A program made the translations under genes and the position numbers. A stretch of 64,000 bases of DNA. Source: Congeria kusceri. Its lineage: Eukaryota; Mollusca; Bivalvia; Myida; Dreissenidae. Of the stretch, positions 1-10,439 are shown one piece after another (the stretch's first letter is position 1; each line of letters opens with the position of its first letter). Location of the stretch: positions 77,551,504 through 77,615,503 of the forward strand of contig CM051024.1 of NCBI GenBank assembly GCA_027627225.1, written 5' to 3'. Under the pieces are notes generated by a model. The model searched no databases, had not been told where the DNA came from, and saw nothing but the letters and a program-made list of their open reading frames with translations.

Positions 1-2855
1 CAAAGTATGTGTGATCTGTTACACTGTTGTTATTGGTACAAACGCTGTTGGCTAACGTACCATATACAAGTTCTAAAGCAATATATTCTTTCCAGAATGT
101 GACCAAAACCGGCCTGACATTATTCCAAAAATTACTATCAAACAATATTCTTTCAATAAAGTAACCCTTGGCTGTGTATACAAAAAAATCACAGTACAGA
201 ACATTTAAAGCAGCCATTTGTCCCTGTATTTGAGTATAATATGGAGAAGAAGTTGATAACTTTCCAGACTGAATGTGCTTATAATTTGATGGAGATGGAA
301 CTTGATCATTGATAGACTCGGGACATTTTATTTCACAAATACCAGGACCACTAAGGCAGGAACCCGATTTACAATTACAACTAACAAGAATATCTGGCGA
401 GGCTGCTAAGCACGGACATTCAAAAAATACATATAACCCACATTCTTTACAATTAAATTGTTTGTGTTCTTTTCATCAACTGTGCATACTTGTGTTTAGC
501 ATGTATTTCCATGGACCTGCCATGCTTAATGGCAACTGTTTCGGGAACGTTGGTGTAGCCCATTAATGATTTGATTAGTGGGTTCGGATCAGCATTAGTG
601 TTAACAGCTAACGTATTCTGTCTCGTAAAAACCCTATGGAAGTTACTAGCTGTAATTCGCCCAATGCGGTGATTTTGCCACAAAACATTCTCGTGCTGTC
701 CAATTGTTGAGATATGGATTTTTTCAATGTCATCTCTAGTCACAGCCATTGCATCCAGTACAGTGTCCGGTGTTGGAGGAGGATCCAGGTCCAGCTGACG
801 CACCACATCCCGTGGCCATGGTGGACATTCAACAGGTTTCTGTGGTTCTTTTTGCCTCCCGTCTAGTAGTTGTACAACACAGGAACCTGGAGCAACTGAG
901 CGCAGTAGTTGGAAGAGCTCTCTTTTAATGTCCTGTGTGTGGGTACTTGGCAATGGATCAAAAACCGATGCTAATTTGCGGACTGAATGCCCATGGGAAC
1001 TGGTGTCTGAAAATGCACAATACAATTTGCGAAGTCATTTAGTATCCATAATTTGTATACCAATTAAAAAGCTGTTTAAATATTGAGGCATAGAAAATCA
1101 GTATTGAAAATAATCAAAATAAAGCATTATATGTACAGTACAAACTATAATAACAAACACGGTAATGTGTGGCTTATACATAAGAAAGAAATGTTTGACA
1201 CGACAAAAAAGTATTTATAAACTTGTTTCAAAGTTGGAGTACTACATACACAAATCCTGTAACAGGAAATTGTTAATATACACTTCTGGTAGACTTAACT
1301 TATGAAACTGAATAAATAGGTAATATTTTAGAAAATCAGTTAGGATATTCATACTGGAATTTGAGTATAACTGATGACTCTCAGTATTACCTCGTTTAAA
1401 GTACTGTGATTTCTGCCATGTCTGTTCGCTCAGAATAATTGGCTGTGATGGTCCGCTTGTGACTGGGGCATTCCACACGCAATTTATCGACGTACTTGAC
1501 GGCCTGGTCAGGCCTGTCCTCACAGCATATTCTACGCGGAACAGGATGGCCGCTATGTGATTGCAGCTACCTCTTAGTCTGCAACATGAAATAGAAAGCA
1601 ATATATAAACAAGACGACACTGACACAAACTTGAAAGTATCGTTTTCACTGTCATTGCTTTTTCTTGGTAAATCAGCCATATTAAATTAGATCTGCATTG
1701 TAACAGTTGTTGTTAGTTGTATTATAAAACAAGAATTTCATTAACTTTTGCAAACTGGAAGTTTGAACTTCCTGGTCTCTAATTTTGGAAGTTTTGCTCA
1801 TAAGATTTGGATGTGTTGACAGTAGCATAGAAAACCTGAGCATTTCAGAAATGAAATTAAGTATAAATGCAAGATTTGTGTAAGGTCATTTATTTTTCAT
1901 TAGGTGTTTATATGCCAATTTATTAAGAGATAGATATACATTTAATTTTTCTTCTAACTGGTTCATCGTTACGTGATGGGACTTCATTGGCTGTTATTTT
2001 GGAAGTCTGTGACAAAACCTGGGAGTAAATTACTCCCAAACTTCCTTTAATGCAAGCTCTGATAAAAATTAGCTAAAGCTATAAATTTAACAACACATAC
2101 CCTGCTGTGCATGTGCAGTAGGCTGTCAGTATTTTCCCCCCAGGTTTGTTCGTATGGTCCTTCTCAACACAGACCCAGGCTTCATAGGGAGGACTAGTGA
2201 CTCTCGTGGATGGGGTTATCTTTGCAGCAAGAAAGCCATAGTCCATGGTCTCGCTGATTGGGTGATAGTGCACCTCCTTCAACAGTCCGGCAGTGAAGTA
2301 CCTAAAGTCAAAGTAAAAAGTTTATTTTCAATGACGAACACAGTTTAATTATACAAGGTTCATTAACCGTATGATACTATTTGGGAGATTGAAAAATCAG
2401 GTTTCTTATCAATATGTAAATTCACAGCAAATTATAAAATAGGACTCGAAACCCATCTTGATTTAACTGAACAGTAAAGTTTGTCTACTCTAAGTCTTTT
2501 AAATCAAAGAACTTGTCGAGGAATGTATAACCCCTGTTTGTGGGGTTACTTCGTCAGTAAAAAACAAACAGTATGATAAAATCACCTATAAGCTTTGCCT
2601 TGTTTATACTCATTACAAAGGCGATGGTACAGTTCAGCAGGTGTTGTGGTTTTGAGGTAGGCAGCTATATCACAGAAGTACATGCTCGGCCAATTTGTGC
2701 ATGCAGATTCATTCATCCAGTCACTCAGAGTGAACGGATCTGGCAAAGTGACATGGCCAATGCGAAGGCGTTGCTTGTACTCTTCGTGTACTACTCTCAG
2801 GGCATGCTCCTCTGTAGGATCAACTGCTGCATGATCCTCCCATGCAATAAATGAT
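1..2855 (-). CDS. SWIM zinc finger + YqaJ-type nuclease gene (3' and 5' incomplete)
   Basis: Four minus-strand exons join in phase: 2586-2855, 2101-2301, 1391-1578, and 1006 down to the window edge. All have GT/AG borders. The exon 2101-2301 end plus the 1578 start builds a SWIM finger of the form CTC-x7-CNH, the CxCxnCxH pattern of this family. The last exon starts with a linker, then GRITASNF, followed in a shifted frame by SPDIL (about 388-399), EIKCP (320-334) and QIQGQM (215-232). These are the D, E-x-K and Q positions of YqaJ/lambda-exonuclease-like PD-(D/E)XK nucleases. The role is inferred to be DNA end processing or recombination; the metazoan cellular function is unknown to me. The frame is broken at the TTTT run 470-473 (AAAA in the sense strand). 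No stop follows to position 1, so the gene continues outside. Exons upstream of 2855 are needed (entry phase 2) and were not found. Confidence 0.75.
470..473 (-). other. Frame break in the YqaJ exon
   Basis: The upstream frame (LMKRTQTI then stop at 453) loses the family pattern exactly here. The frame beginning EHKQFNCKE continues with all later YqaJ motifs to position 1. The switch equals one surplus A in a four-A run. It is either a real frameshift or an assembly homopolymer error. Confidence 0.7.
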
Positions 2856-4210
2856 CTAAAATATCAATGGTACACCTTAAAATATAACTGCCTCTTTAAC
2901 AATTCAAAATGTTATTGTTCATTGTTAAATTCTAACTGCAAAATAGACAATGGTTTATGTGTTAGGCCTCAAAATAGTTGTGTTTCTGGTGGCATGACCA
3001 AAAAAATACAGGTTGGAAGGTCGAAAGTTATTTGTTATTCATATTTTTTATTGGATAGTGCAATATTTTAGTCTGTGTGAAATATATACAGGTAAATTTT
3101 ATGTTTTTAATAGATTTTATGATCACATATTTCAAGAAAAGGGATTCATTTTTCTTTTGAAGTAGTTTTAGTATGATTCTTCGATTATCAATAGCAGTTT
3201 TGAATTGCAGAACCCCTGAAAATATTAGTTTCTGCTTGAAAAAAAGTTGGGTCTGTCGGGCCACCAGAAACATAACTTTTTGTCTAGCATTATCATAATT
3301 TAGCAATAATATTGTCCATTTTTGCTTACACTTTATTTTAAAATTCACTAATTTTGGTAACTTCAATTGCACTGATAACATTGTTTTTAGTCCATTATCA
3401 TTATACCTTGAACTGCAGTTGCATGGTTTTTTCTTCATAATATAACATCACATATTATGACTAGAGATTATATGCAGCCTTACATGAAATAATGAAATGA
3501 TACTATCTTTAATCTTTTGTAGCTTGAGGATTAAGAATCAATTATAAAATAAACATATAGTAAGATACTGTGTACCTGTTGTATGTTGAAAACAATGAGA
3601 TTATAATATTAATAGTTATTATTTTGTAAATAATATAAAGAAAGAATACGGTATTGACAAGAGAATCAAATTATAGATGTGCAGGAGTGAGGATATTCCA
3701 TTCAAAGAGCAACAAAACACACACACCACAGTGCCACTTTTTAAATGTGATTCCAGAGATTAAAACCGCAAGCCATCTGCATGAAGTAGTTGTAAGCATT
3801 AGACACTAAATCTAGTCAACACACATTACATTTAATATTTACCAATTTCTGCTGAAATAAAAAAACAACATAACTTTAAATCATATCATGAGAGTGAATA
3901 TAGTAATTCAAAAATCTTCAATTAATTATGAATACAAATTGTAATAACAGCAAGGCATACACAATTCTTATGATTCTAAAATATATTATAGGCTGAGCCT
4001 TACTATAGGACATCATCACGCCACATGTTTAAACTTTTAATAACAGGTCTGAATCATTCAAACTTGCAAGTCTTATTACATTAAAAGTGTTATGAATATT
4101 TATTATTATGAATAACAACTAGAAGTTAACAGTTCGTTAATTTATTCCAAATAATTTTTGTATTTAAAATTAAAACTGCTATAGAGTACACTATACTATA
4201 GACTAGTAGA
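2856..4210. other. Intron or intergenic DNA, no gene seen
   Basis: AT-rich sequence between the first visible SWIM-YqaJ exon and the pogo-like element. Apart from the inverted repeat at 2976-3275 I see no conserved coding exon. The 136-codon minus-strand reading frame at 3028-3438 is low complexity and overlaps that repeat. Confidence 0.5.
2976..3275. repeat. Small inverted-repeat (MITE-like) element
   Basis: Arms at 2976-2998 and 3253-3275 are inverted copies around the core TGTTTCTGGTGGC. One arm reads AGTTGTGTTTCTGGTGGCAT, the other in reverse complement AGTTATGTTTCTGGTGGCCC. About 250 bp of AT-rich filler separates them. No clear target duplication was found, so element boundaries are tentative. 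Confidence 0.4.
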
Positions 4211-4212
4211 TA

Positions 4213-4237
4213 CAGTCAAGTTACCATTAACGGATCA
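4213..4237. repeat. Left terminal inverted repeat of pogo-like element
   Basis: Begins CAGTCAAGTTACC. It matches the right TIR at 24 of 25 positions (A versus C at position 18). Flanked outside by TA. Confidence 0.9.
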
Positions 4238-4401
4238 GTAGCGTAATAAAGTTGTGCTGGTGAAAAACAATAAATGTTTTGAGACTTCTATTACACCAGT
4301 TTAATAAAATATTATCTTTGCCTACTGTTACAGCAAATAGTCTGTTTTAAAATGCAGACAATATCTATTTGTGGTACGTTTTCTTCGCAGCGGAATTCAT
4401 G

Positions 4402-4520
4402 CATTAACGGATCAGTTGTAGCCATAACGGATCACATGATCAAAACCACTCAGGGGGCATCTCAAACGCTAATTGAACTGTCAAAACATGATAAGTGTTG
4501 TTTACAATGACCAAGTTACA
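4402..4520. promoter_or_regulatory. Left subterminal repeat cluster of pogo-like element
   Basis: CATTAACGGATCAGT recurs at 4402-4416 and ATAACGGATCA at about 4425-4435, echoing the TIR's inner half. Just inside, CATCTCAAACGCT (about 4458-4470) has an inverted partner near the right end (about 9770-9785, TCTCAAACGCT in reverse). Likely transposase binding sites, by analogy with other Tc1/mariner elements. Confidence 0.5.
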
Positions 4521-5335
4521 TTGTCAGTTAGTGTTTGATCATGTTTTGAAGGATGTATAAATTATATTCATTATTTGTTATTAAAATTGTTCTAAATGTA
4601 ATCATGCATCTACACATTACGCATTGTGTACTTGTATATTGTGGCTAAAAACATTGTATCATGTTGATATGCTAATAAACAGTGATTATGTTGTGTTTTA
4701 TCTAGTATTTTACAAATTGCAAGCTGTGGAAATAGACATATCCCGGATTGCGCTAGACTTTGGAAAAACCCACTAATCCCTCAGTACAAACAACGCTGGT
4801 CCATTTTATCCACCAATGGTAGTTTCATTCCAATAATAACGATTGATATGTTATGTGATTTTGAAAGGATTATTAATAGGTCAGCTTTGTTTTTAACAGC
4901 AAATAAGTTGGTTTCTCCAAAGGCTAGCTCATTTGGGGATACATATATTGTTACAGTGTGAATTATCTGTTGAAAATCTGTAATAGATCCAACAGATATG
5001 GATATCTTATAAAACATGTATATTGCTTCAACCATATCAAATCATTGCTATTGAATATGAAACACAAATAAAACATGAAGATAACAAGTGATTGAGTTCA
5101 TTTATTTGAAGAATCAACAAGATTTGCATACATTTTAATATATATATAATCAATGGAATCACAGATAATTAAAATATAAATCATCATGTAAAACAGTAAA
5201 CTATCAGCAAACAAAACAAAACTAAAACAACTGAACACAAGAATGTAAAATGACATCACATGATACAAAAATATCAATGTAAAATAGGATCACATGATAC
5301 AAAAACATTGATCATATAATTATATTAAAAAATGA

Positions 5336-5590
5336 TGACTAATTGAAACATGTTTTACATGTTACAATGACTAGACTTGAATGACTCAGTTTAAAAGAAA
5401 ACTGAAAGTTGACAAGTAACATAGTTTCAAATGATACATTTTAAAAGACTTATGACTAATTAAAAATGCTGCATGTTACAATGACTAAACTTGAATGACT
5501 CAGTTTAACAGAAAAATGAAAGTTGACAAGTAACATTATAAACTTCAAATGATACATTTTAAAAGACTTATGACTAATTAAATATGCTGC
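5336..5590. repeat. About 118-bp tandem duplication
   Basis: Two copies, 5336-5452 and 5453-5570, plus a 20-base start of a third. Each begins TGACTAATT and ends ACATTTTAAAAGACTTA. It lies in the 3' part of the pogo-like element, downstream of its coding exons. The minus-strand reading frame over it (5456-5728) shows no family signal. Confidence 0.75.
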
Positions 5591-5889
5591 CCAGTAACTA
5601 GGCTCTTTGAAAGACACGGGTTCACAAATAATTATGATACTGATGCTTGAAATGTTTGAATTATGTCTCAGTGTAATTATATATTTGTGTTCGTAAATTT
5701 CTATACAAAAGGTTGCAATAAAAATCAATGTAATTATCTTCGAAAAATAACACAGAACATAGTAAGGTGTAAAGATCTTTGCATTTCAAATAATGAAGGA
5801 CAATTTTATTCTGACTTATATTGGGATTTTGCATGTATATGCAACACAGACTTGAAACTTTAAATCATGATATACAAGCATGAAACTAA

Positions 5890-6451
5890 TCACATAATTG
5901 ATATTTGCATAGCATTTCCCTCAACCATATCAGAAAGTGCTTCAGTTAGATGTGCAAAAGTGCTCTCTGCATCATCCACAACAACATATCTACACGGTAT
6001 GACAACACCACCTCCCTTCTCATGTGGGGCAGGCCATGGTGGGAAACTTGGACAAGGATCTCCTTTAACAATCGCATAAATATGGCCACCAGAGTCCAAT
6101 ATTCTGCAAAAGCAACCCGACAATGTGCCTGGAACATGGCCTACAGGCAAGCCAGCAATATCTGACAATTTCAAATTTCTTTTTTCATCTGTGACCATTT
6201 CATGCAAAGAGATATTAAATTTAGAAATGTCAGGGATCCACACTAGGCATGCATTCTTATCTACCAGGTTCGTATACTCCCTGTCAATAAGAAAGTAAGT
6301 GTCTGTGACAGGTGGTTTTATTTTATAAATATGGTAACCCTTTATTACTGAATTGTCAATCACGATTGTTCCTGGACGCCTTGATGTTGATGGAGCAGTG
6401 GTTGAATTACTGGTGGCCGCGACTGAACCGTTAGCCTCTTCAGTGGCTACC
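5890..6451 (-). CDS. HIRAN-like domain protein, terminal exon inside pogo-like element
   Basis: The minus-strand exon opens at a strong acceptor (TTTGTCTGTTTCAG, ending at 6452) and runs 187 codons to a stop at 5890. It has no usable ATG near its start, so a 5' exon must exist. After a Ser/Thr/Ala-rich linker comes GYHIYK, DREYTN-x3-KNACLV, then VGHVPGTLS, ILDSGGHIYAIVKGDP and GGGVVIPCRYVV. This order (GYHxYK, RE-x2-N, VGHVP, GG-I-x2-V-G, G-IPC-Y) resembles HIRAN-like modules common in lineage-expanded cnidarian and mollusc proteins. HIRAN domains in HLTF bind DNA 3' ends. Whether this one does is inference. It lies between the transposase stop (7115) and the left TIR, same strand, so it could be a second gene or an alternative 3' exon of the transposase gene. 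Confidence 0.6.
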
Positions 6452-6489
6452 TGAAACAGACAAATACATATGTTTTTAATAATCAATAA

Positions 6490-7114
6490 TTATAGCTTTG
6501 TAAAACATGACTTATACCCCCGCACCGCTTTGTCAGCTATGTTCAAGGACAAATAACTCGGGAATGTGTGGGGATGAAAAGTGTCTTACACATCTACAAT
6601 TCATGGTGATTACATATTTGAAGTATCAATTTAATCTCTTGAGAAATGTGGAAGAAGTTCACTACACATACTAATAACATTTTATGCCGACAAACCGACC
6701 GACCAATAGTGACTCCAATATACCCCTCCATGCATATAAAAAGAGATGTCACAACCCTGAGCGCTCAATTATTCATTCTGATTTGATAATATGCATATTC
6801 TACATACATGTTTTTTTAACACGAAGGACACATGTGTGAAGTTTAAATTCAAAATCTGTTTAGATAACGAAGTTCAACATGTTTCACTCAAACTGTACAC
6901 AATGCATTACGCCGACAAACAGGAAACTATTGTAGCTTGAACTATATGGAGAATAGCTGAAACAATATTACTTTAGAAGGATTAAGATTTGATGTTTAAT
7001 AGTGATAATAAAATGTATTGTAAATAAAACATTTACGGATAAATGCTTTCTGCAAAAACGCTAGCCTACCAATATAAATTCTTATATTATCTGCTTGTTT
7101 TCATTTACATTTCT
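6490..7114 (-). other. Spacer between transposase stop and HIRAN-like exon
   Basis: AT-rich, no conserved reading frame. It should contain the intron in front of the acceptor at 6452 and possibly the 3' UTR of the transposase mRNA. Confidence 0.4.
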
Positions 7115-9220
7115 TTACACACAATCCGGACAAATGAATGGTTCATCCTTGTCTACAGGACCAGAGATACAGTCTCCATGAAGCCACCCATCACATTGGT
7201 CACACTGTACCCACAGTTGTTCAACACCTGACTGCATGTCTTCCTCCCAGGTTACTAAGCAGCCTCGGCAATACTCATTTGATTGGCTAGTGTTTGCTTT
7301 GTCAATACTAGAATGTTCTGTAATGTTCTTTTTCTTTGGCTGTTTTCCCTTGGAGCTTTTCTGTTTACGTTCCAATGACTGATTAGTTTTCTGTTGTTTT
7401 TTCAAGAACGTCGCTTTTGCTTTCTTCTCTTTTTCAGCAAACAGTTTCACTTTCTCAAGTTCTTTGAGCGCCAGTGTTCGAATACTTTCTGGAGAAGTCA
7501 GATTGTCTGGCAGAGATGTTATCAATGTTCTTCTGACAGGTTGTATTGTATCAGGAGCTTTTGGAAAGACCAATGCTTCGCTTAATGCTGGAGAAATCAG
7601 ACCTGATGTGGAAGGAAGGTTCACTGAACAGTTCTCAGCAGTTGACTCAGTTGTCTCCATAAGTGCAGTGTCTGCAAGCAACTCCAACCCAGAAATCAGA
7701 CTTGTGTTGTCCACTCCTGTGTTTCTAGATGGATATGCTTTGGCATATATTTTGCGGTAAACATCATAGCATGGTGATTCACCCTGTATGTCATACCCTT
7801 CTTCAAGTCGTTTTTGGTATTTGGCACGCACTGGAGTACACAGTGTGTCTTCGAACACTTGCAGAGCATTTCTTGCTTGTGATGCGTCTGAAGTTTCTGC
7901 CTGTTGCACAACAACTGTACTTTGTTTTGACTCATCAGTTGTTTTACTGGCGAATGTTTTACCAGGCTTCAACAGTTCACTGGTGATTTTGTTGCTATCA
8001 ACAGGGTAAATACCTGCTGACCTAAAGGCATTCATAATTGTCAGAGGTTTGTAAAACATCAAGAATGCTTCATTGAGTTTTTCAACAAAGTTCTCCTTCC
8101 CAATTGACCTTCCGGGGTTTTCTCTGCTGTACCTTCTTGTCACAAGGTTCCATTTTGCTTTAAGCGGGCCAAAGACCCCTTTGTCTAAGGGCTGCATTAG
8201 ATGAGTAGCATTGGGCACTATCCGGTACAATTCTATGCCCTTGGATCTGGCATTCATGAACACTGTTTGATCAACATGACTGCTTGCACTGTCAATAAGT
8301 AACACCACTGGTCGCTCTGTGCCAGCAAACTTGTCAAAATGTTCAATAAATAAGGAAAATGTTTTGACATCCATCCACCCCTTTTTTGTGTAGGCAATGT
8401 CACTTCCATCTGCTGAACCATTTAACGGATTGTAGGAGCGAGGTTTTGGCTCTGGGAAAACAAAAAACGGTGGCATCATACTTCCATTGGCACTGCCACA
8501 GTACATAACCGTAAGTCGCTGCTTTCCAGCTGTGATGTGAGGTACATGTAAATTCCTTTGTGAAGGGCCAATCACTTTTGTAACATTGCTTCCCATATTG
8601 AAACCGGTTTCATCCGCATTCCAAATGCGACTAGGCTTGTCAAGGCAGTTTTTACTTTTCAGAAACTCCAAAAAATTACTGTACCATTGGTCAGTCACAT
8701 CTTTCGTTAATTTCGACCGTTTCAGCTCCAGTGATGTCTCAGTCTGTGTGTTGATTATATGAGCATTCCTGTGTTTGAATGCGGTATACCACTGATAGCT
8801 AGGTCTTCCTTCACGGAATGGTGTCAGTCTGTTCTCTTTCTTGACTACACCTTGTACAAAGTCAAGAAATTCACAGACACGTAGCCCCATGCCTCTCTGA
8901 GCCATTTCACTAAGCCAGGACGCCATTCTTTCTTCCTCTGTGTCTCTGATTATTGTTTGTGGACCCTTAACCTTATTAATATCTACTTCTCCACTGTAAC
9001 GCCTATGCAGAAATCCATATGATAAACCATATTCTCTAGCTGCTTTTCTTAAAGACATAGTATTTTTACATACGCTTTCTAAAGCTCTCCGTACATTGGC
9101 TGCTTTTTCTGGTGTCATTCGCTTTCCTCTGTATTTTCTGGCAATTTTTTTGGCAGATTTCTGCGCCGGACTCTTCGGGTGGGCTGCATCTTCGATAACT
9201 TTTCGTTTTTTAGGACCCAT
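7115..9220 (-). CDS. Pogo/Tigger-type DDE_1 transposase with C-terminal PHD finger
   Basis: 701 codons, uninterrupted. I place the start at the ATG at 9220 (MGPKKRK), because a splice acceptor ends at 9224 and the 31 in-frame upstream codons are hydrophobic filler. Residues 3-8 (PKKRKV) form a textbook nuclear localisation signal. An HTH region lies at about 36-75 (TPEKAANVRRALE...LRKAAREYGLSYGFLHRR), then a CENP-B-like DNA-binding part. The catalytic core has D203 in WNADETG, D310 in LLIDSASSH and D346 in MQPLDKGVFGPLK, the usual DDE_1 (pogo) triad. A basic Lys-rich segment follows, then a PHD finger at about 645-701 (CRGC, CDQCDGWLHGDC, CPDC), unusual for a transposase. It should cut and paste the surrounding element at TA sites in the nucleus. 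The PHD may read histone tails (inference). Confidence 0.93.
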   Translation of the reverse strand: MGPKKRKVIEDAAHPKSPAQKSAKKIARKYRGKRMTPEKAANVRRALESVCKNTMSLRKAAREYGLSYGFLHRRYSGEVDINKVKGPQTIIRDTEEERMASWLSEMAQRGMGLRVCEFLDFVQGVVKKENRLTPFREGRPSYQWYTAFKHRNAHIINTQTETSLELKRSKLTKDVTDQWYSNFLEFLKSKNCLDKPSRIWNADETGFNMGSNVTKVIGPSQRNLHVPHITAGKQRLTVMYCGSANGSMMPPFFVFPEPKPRSYNPLNGSADGSDIAYTKKGWMDVKTFSLFIEHFDKFAGTERPVVLLIDSASSHVDQTVFMNARSKGIELYRIVPNATHLMQPLDKGVFGPLKAKWNLVTRRYSRENPGRSIGKENFVEKLNEAFLMFYKPLTIMNAFRSAGIYPVDSNKITSELLKPGKTFASKTTDESKQSTVVVQQAETSDASQARNALQVFEDTLCTPVRAKYQKRLEEGYDIQGESPCYDVYRKIYAKAYPSRNTGVDNTSLISGLELLADTALMETTESTAENCSVNLPSTSGLISPALSEALVFPKAPDTIQPVRRTLITSLPDNLTSPESIRTLALKELEKVKLFAEKEKKAKATFLKKQQKTNQSLERKQKSSKGKQPKKKNITEHSSIDKANTSQSNEYCRGCLVTWEEDMQSGVEQLWVQCDQCDGWLHGDCISGPVDKDEPFICPDCV

Positions 9221-10140
9221 TGTCTGCCAAAAAGCATAAAAGTAATAATAGTAAAACATTATAACATTATGCAAAGATGAGTGAATGATATTTCTTCTAA
9301 TTAATACGGTCAATTCAATACTGACTATGCTTTAACTTTAATAAACAAATTTACTGTTCAAACAATTTCAGTCGTAGAGTTGGAAGACTGACTTAATATT
9401 ATTATATTATAAAGGCTAAATCCATTGGGACCATACAAGAGAATGTTTATGTAGTAGATTTAAATCAAACTTATACAGTTTATATTAATGCTGTAAAAAG
9501 GTTTAATAAGTAGGCCTACATCAATTTCATACAAACATCTGTTATATACATGCATGATTGATTGTTCATCAGTGATGAAACAATCAACTGATCTATCAAT
9601 TAATCTATTGACTGTTATGAATTTTTATCTTTATAGTATATGTTTATCATATTTATGTCTATATGTATGCCTTTTTATTTAAAATTGTATACATAACATA
9701 ACATTAAACAATTCCCTTAAAGCCTTTAAACGTAATTATAATGTCAGTAACAAAATTGGATGGATTTTCAAGCGTTTGAGACAGCCCCTTTTACTCATGT
9801 AAACATGGCATGCTTGATCCGCTATTGCCTTAATCACTCATTCCCTTTACGGTTTTGCAAAATCTTAAACACAAAACAAAACTAAGATGGTCTTTTGCAG
9901 GCAGAAAGACTACTAAATGGCCTTTAAATATATGCGGATACTTCTTACTTACCAACAAAATTATAACATGTGGCCGCGCAAAATGTTCAACCTCGTTTTG
10001 AAAACGAGCCGGAAGTAAACAAAGTAGTATGTACATGTCAGGAAAACATGCAGAAATTGTTGACGTAGACGAGTTCCGATTCCGACTCAATGATTGCGTT
10101 TTAAAGTACAGACATTGAAGATGCTGTGTGCAAAATATCA
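9221..10140 (-). promoter_or_regulatory. 5' leader and promoter side of transposase gene
   Basis: Contains a probable untranslated first exon ending at a strong donor near 9952 (GTAAGTAAG) and an intron to the acceptor at 9224-9225. No TATA box could be assigned. Right subterminal motifs TGATCCGCTAT occur at about 9814-9824 and 10190-10200. Confidence 0.4.
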
Positions 10141-10206
10141 TCTAAAAATGTTTACTATTAAATGCGATACGCAATCTTGAACATCAAACTGATCCGCTAT
10201 GGGTTA

Positions 10207-10231
10207 TGATCCGGTAATGGTAACTTGACTG
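10207..10231. repeat. Right terminal inverted repeat of pogo-like element
   Basis: Ends ...GGTAACTTGACTG followed by the TA target duplication (10232-10233). Inverted match to 4213-4237. Confidence 0.9.
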
Positions 10232-10439
10232 TACTTCAATACTTTAAGTTTTGTATAAATGTACGACTTAAAAATACAACATTAAACCTATTTTCAATAC
10301 CTATAATACCTTTAACATTTACTAAAGACGTAAATGCAGGTTAAACAGCCGCAGTTAAATTATATCGACAGATTAACTGTCAACAACTTAAACAATTAAC
10401 GTTTGTTTACATCGCGAAAACCCATTAAATTTGACGTCT

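Larger units (their letters stand above)
4213..10231 (-). mobile_element. Complete pogo-like (Tc1/mariner superfamily) DNA transposon
   Basis: The ends are 25-bp terminal inverted repeats, 4213-4237 and 10207-10231, starting CAGTCAAGTTACCATTA and differing at one base. TA lies outside both (4211-4212 and 10232-10233), the expected target duplication. Length is 6019 bp. Inside are an intact pogo/DDE_1 transposase (7115-9220) and a second coding exon with a HIRAN-like domain (5890-6451), both minus strand. Subterminal motifs of the form (A)GCGGATCA/AACGGATCA recur near both ends. A likely 5' UTR intron runs from a donor at about 9952 (TTGTTG|GTAAGTAAG) to an acceptor at 9224-9225, three bases before the transposase ATG. 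The near-identical TIRs and intact ORF suggest a recently active copy. Confidence 0.9.

Noticed and set aside
1..1006. Integrated virus suggested by the YqaJ 'viral recombinase' domain
   Set aside because: Spliced exons, SWIM fusion and absence of any other viral gene indicate a eukaryotic gene with an old captured domain.
3028..3438. 136-codon minus-strand frame
   Set aside because: Low-complexity Lys/Ile/Asn-rich translation over an inverted repeat; no family signal.
3840..3862. Nine-base microexon (TTTCAG|CAGAAATTG|GTAAAT) for the SWIM-YqaJ gene
   Set aside because: Borders look good, but such a short exon cannot be supported without transcripts.
4781..5035. 84-codon minus-strand frame near the left end of the pogo-like element
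   Set aside because: No motif or splice support; probably chance in AT-rich DNA.
5946..6165. Alternative frames overlapping the HIRAN-like exon
   Set aside because: The frame with VGHVP...IPCRYVV is clearly the coding one.
7394..8009. Plus-strand frames inside the transposase region
   Set aside because: Shadows of the minus-strand transposase, no motifs.
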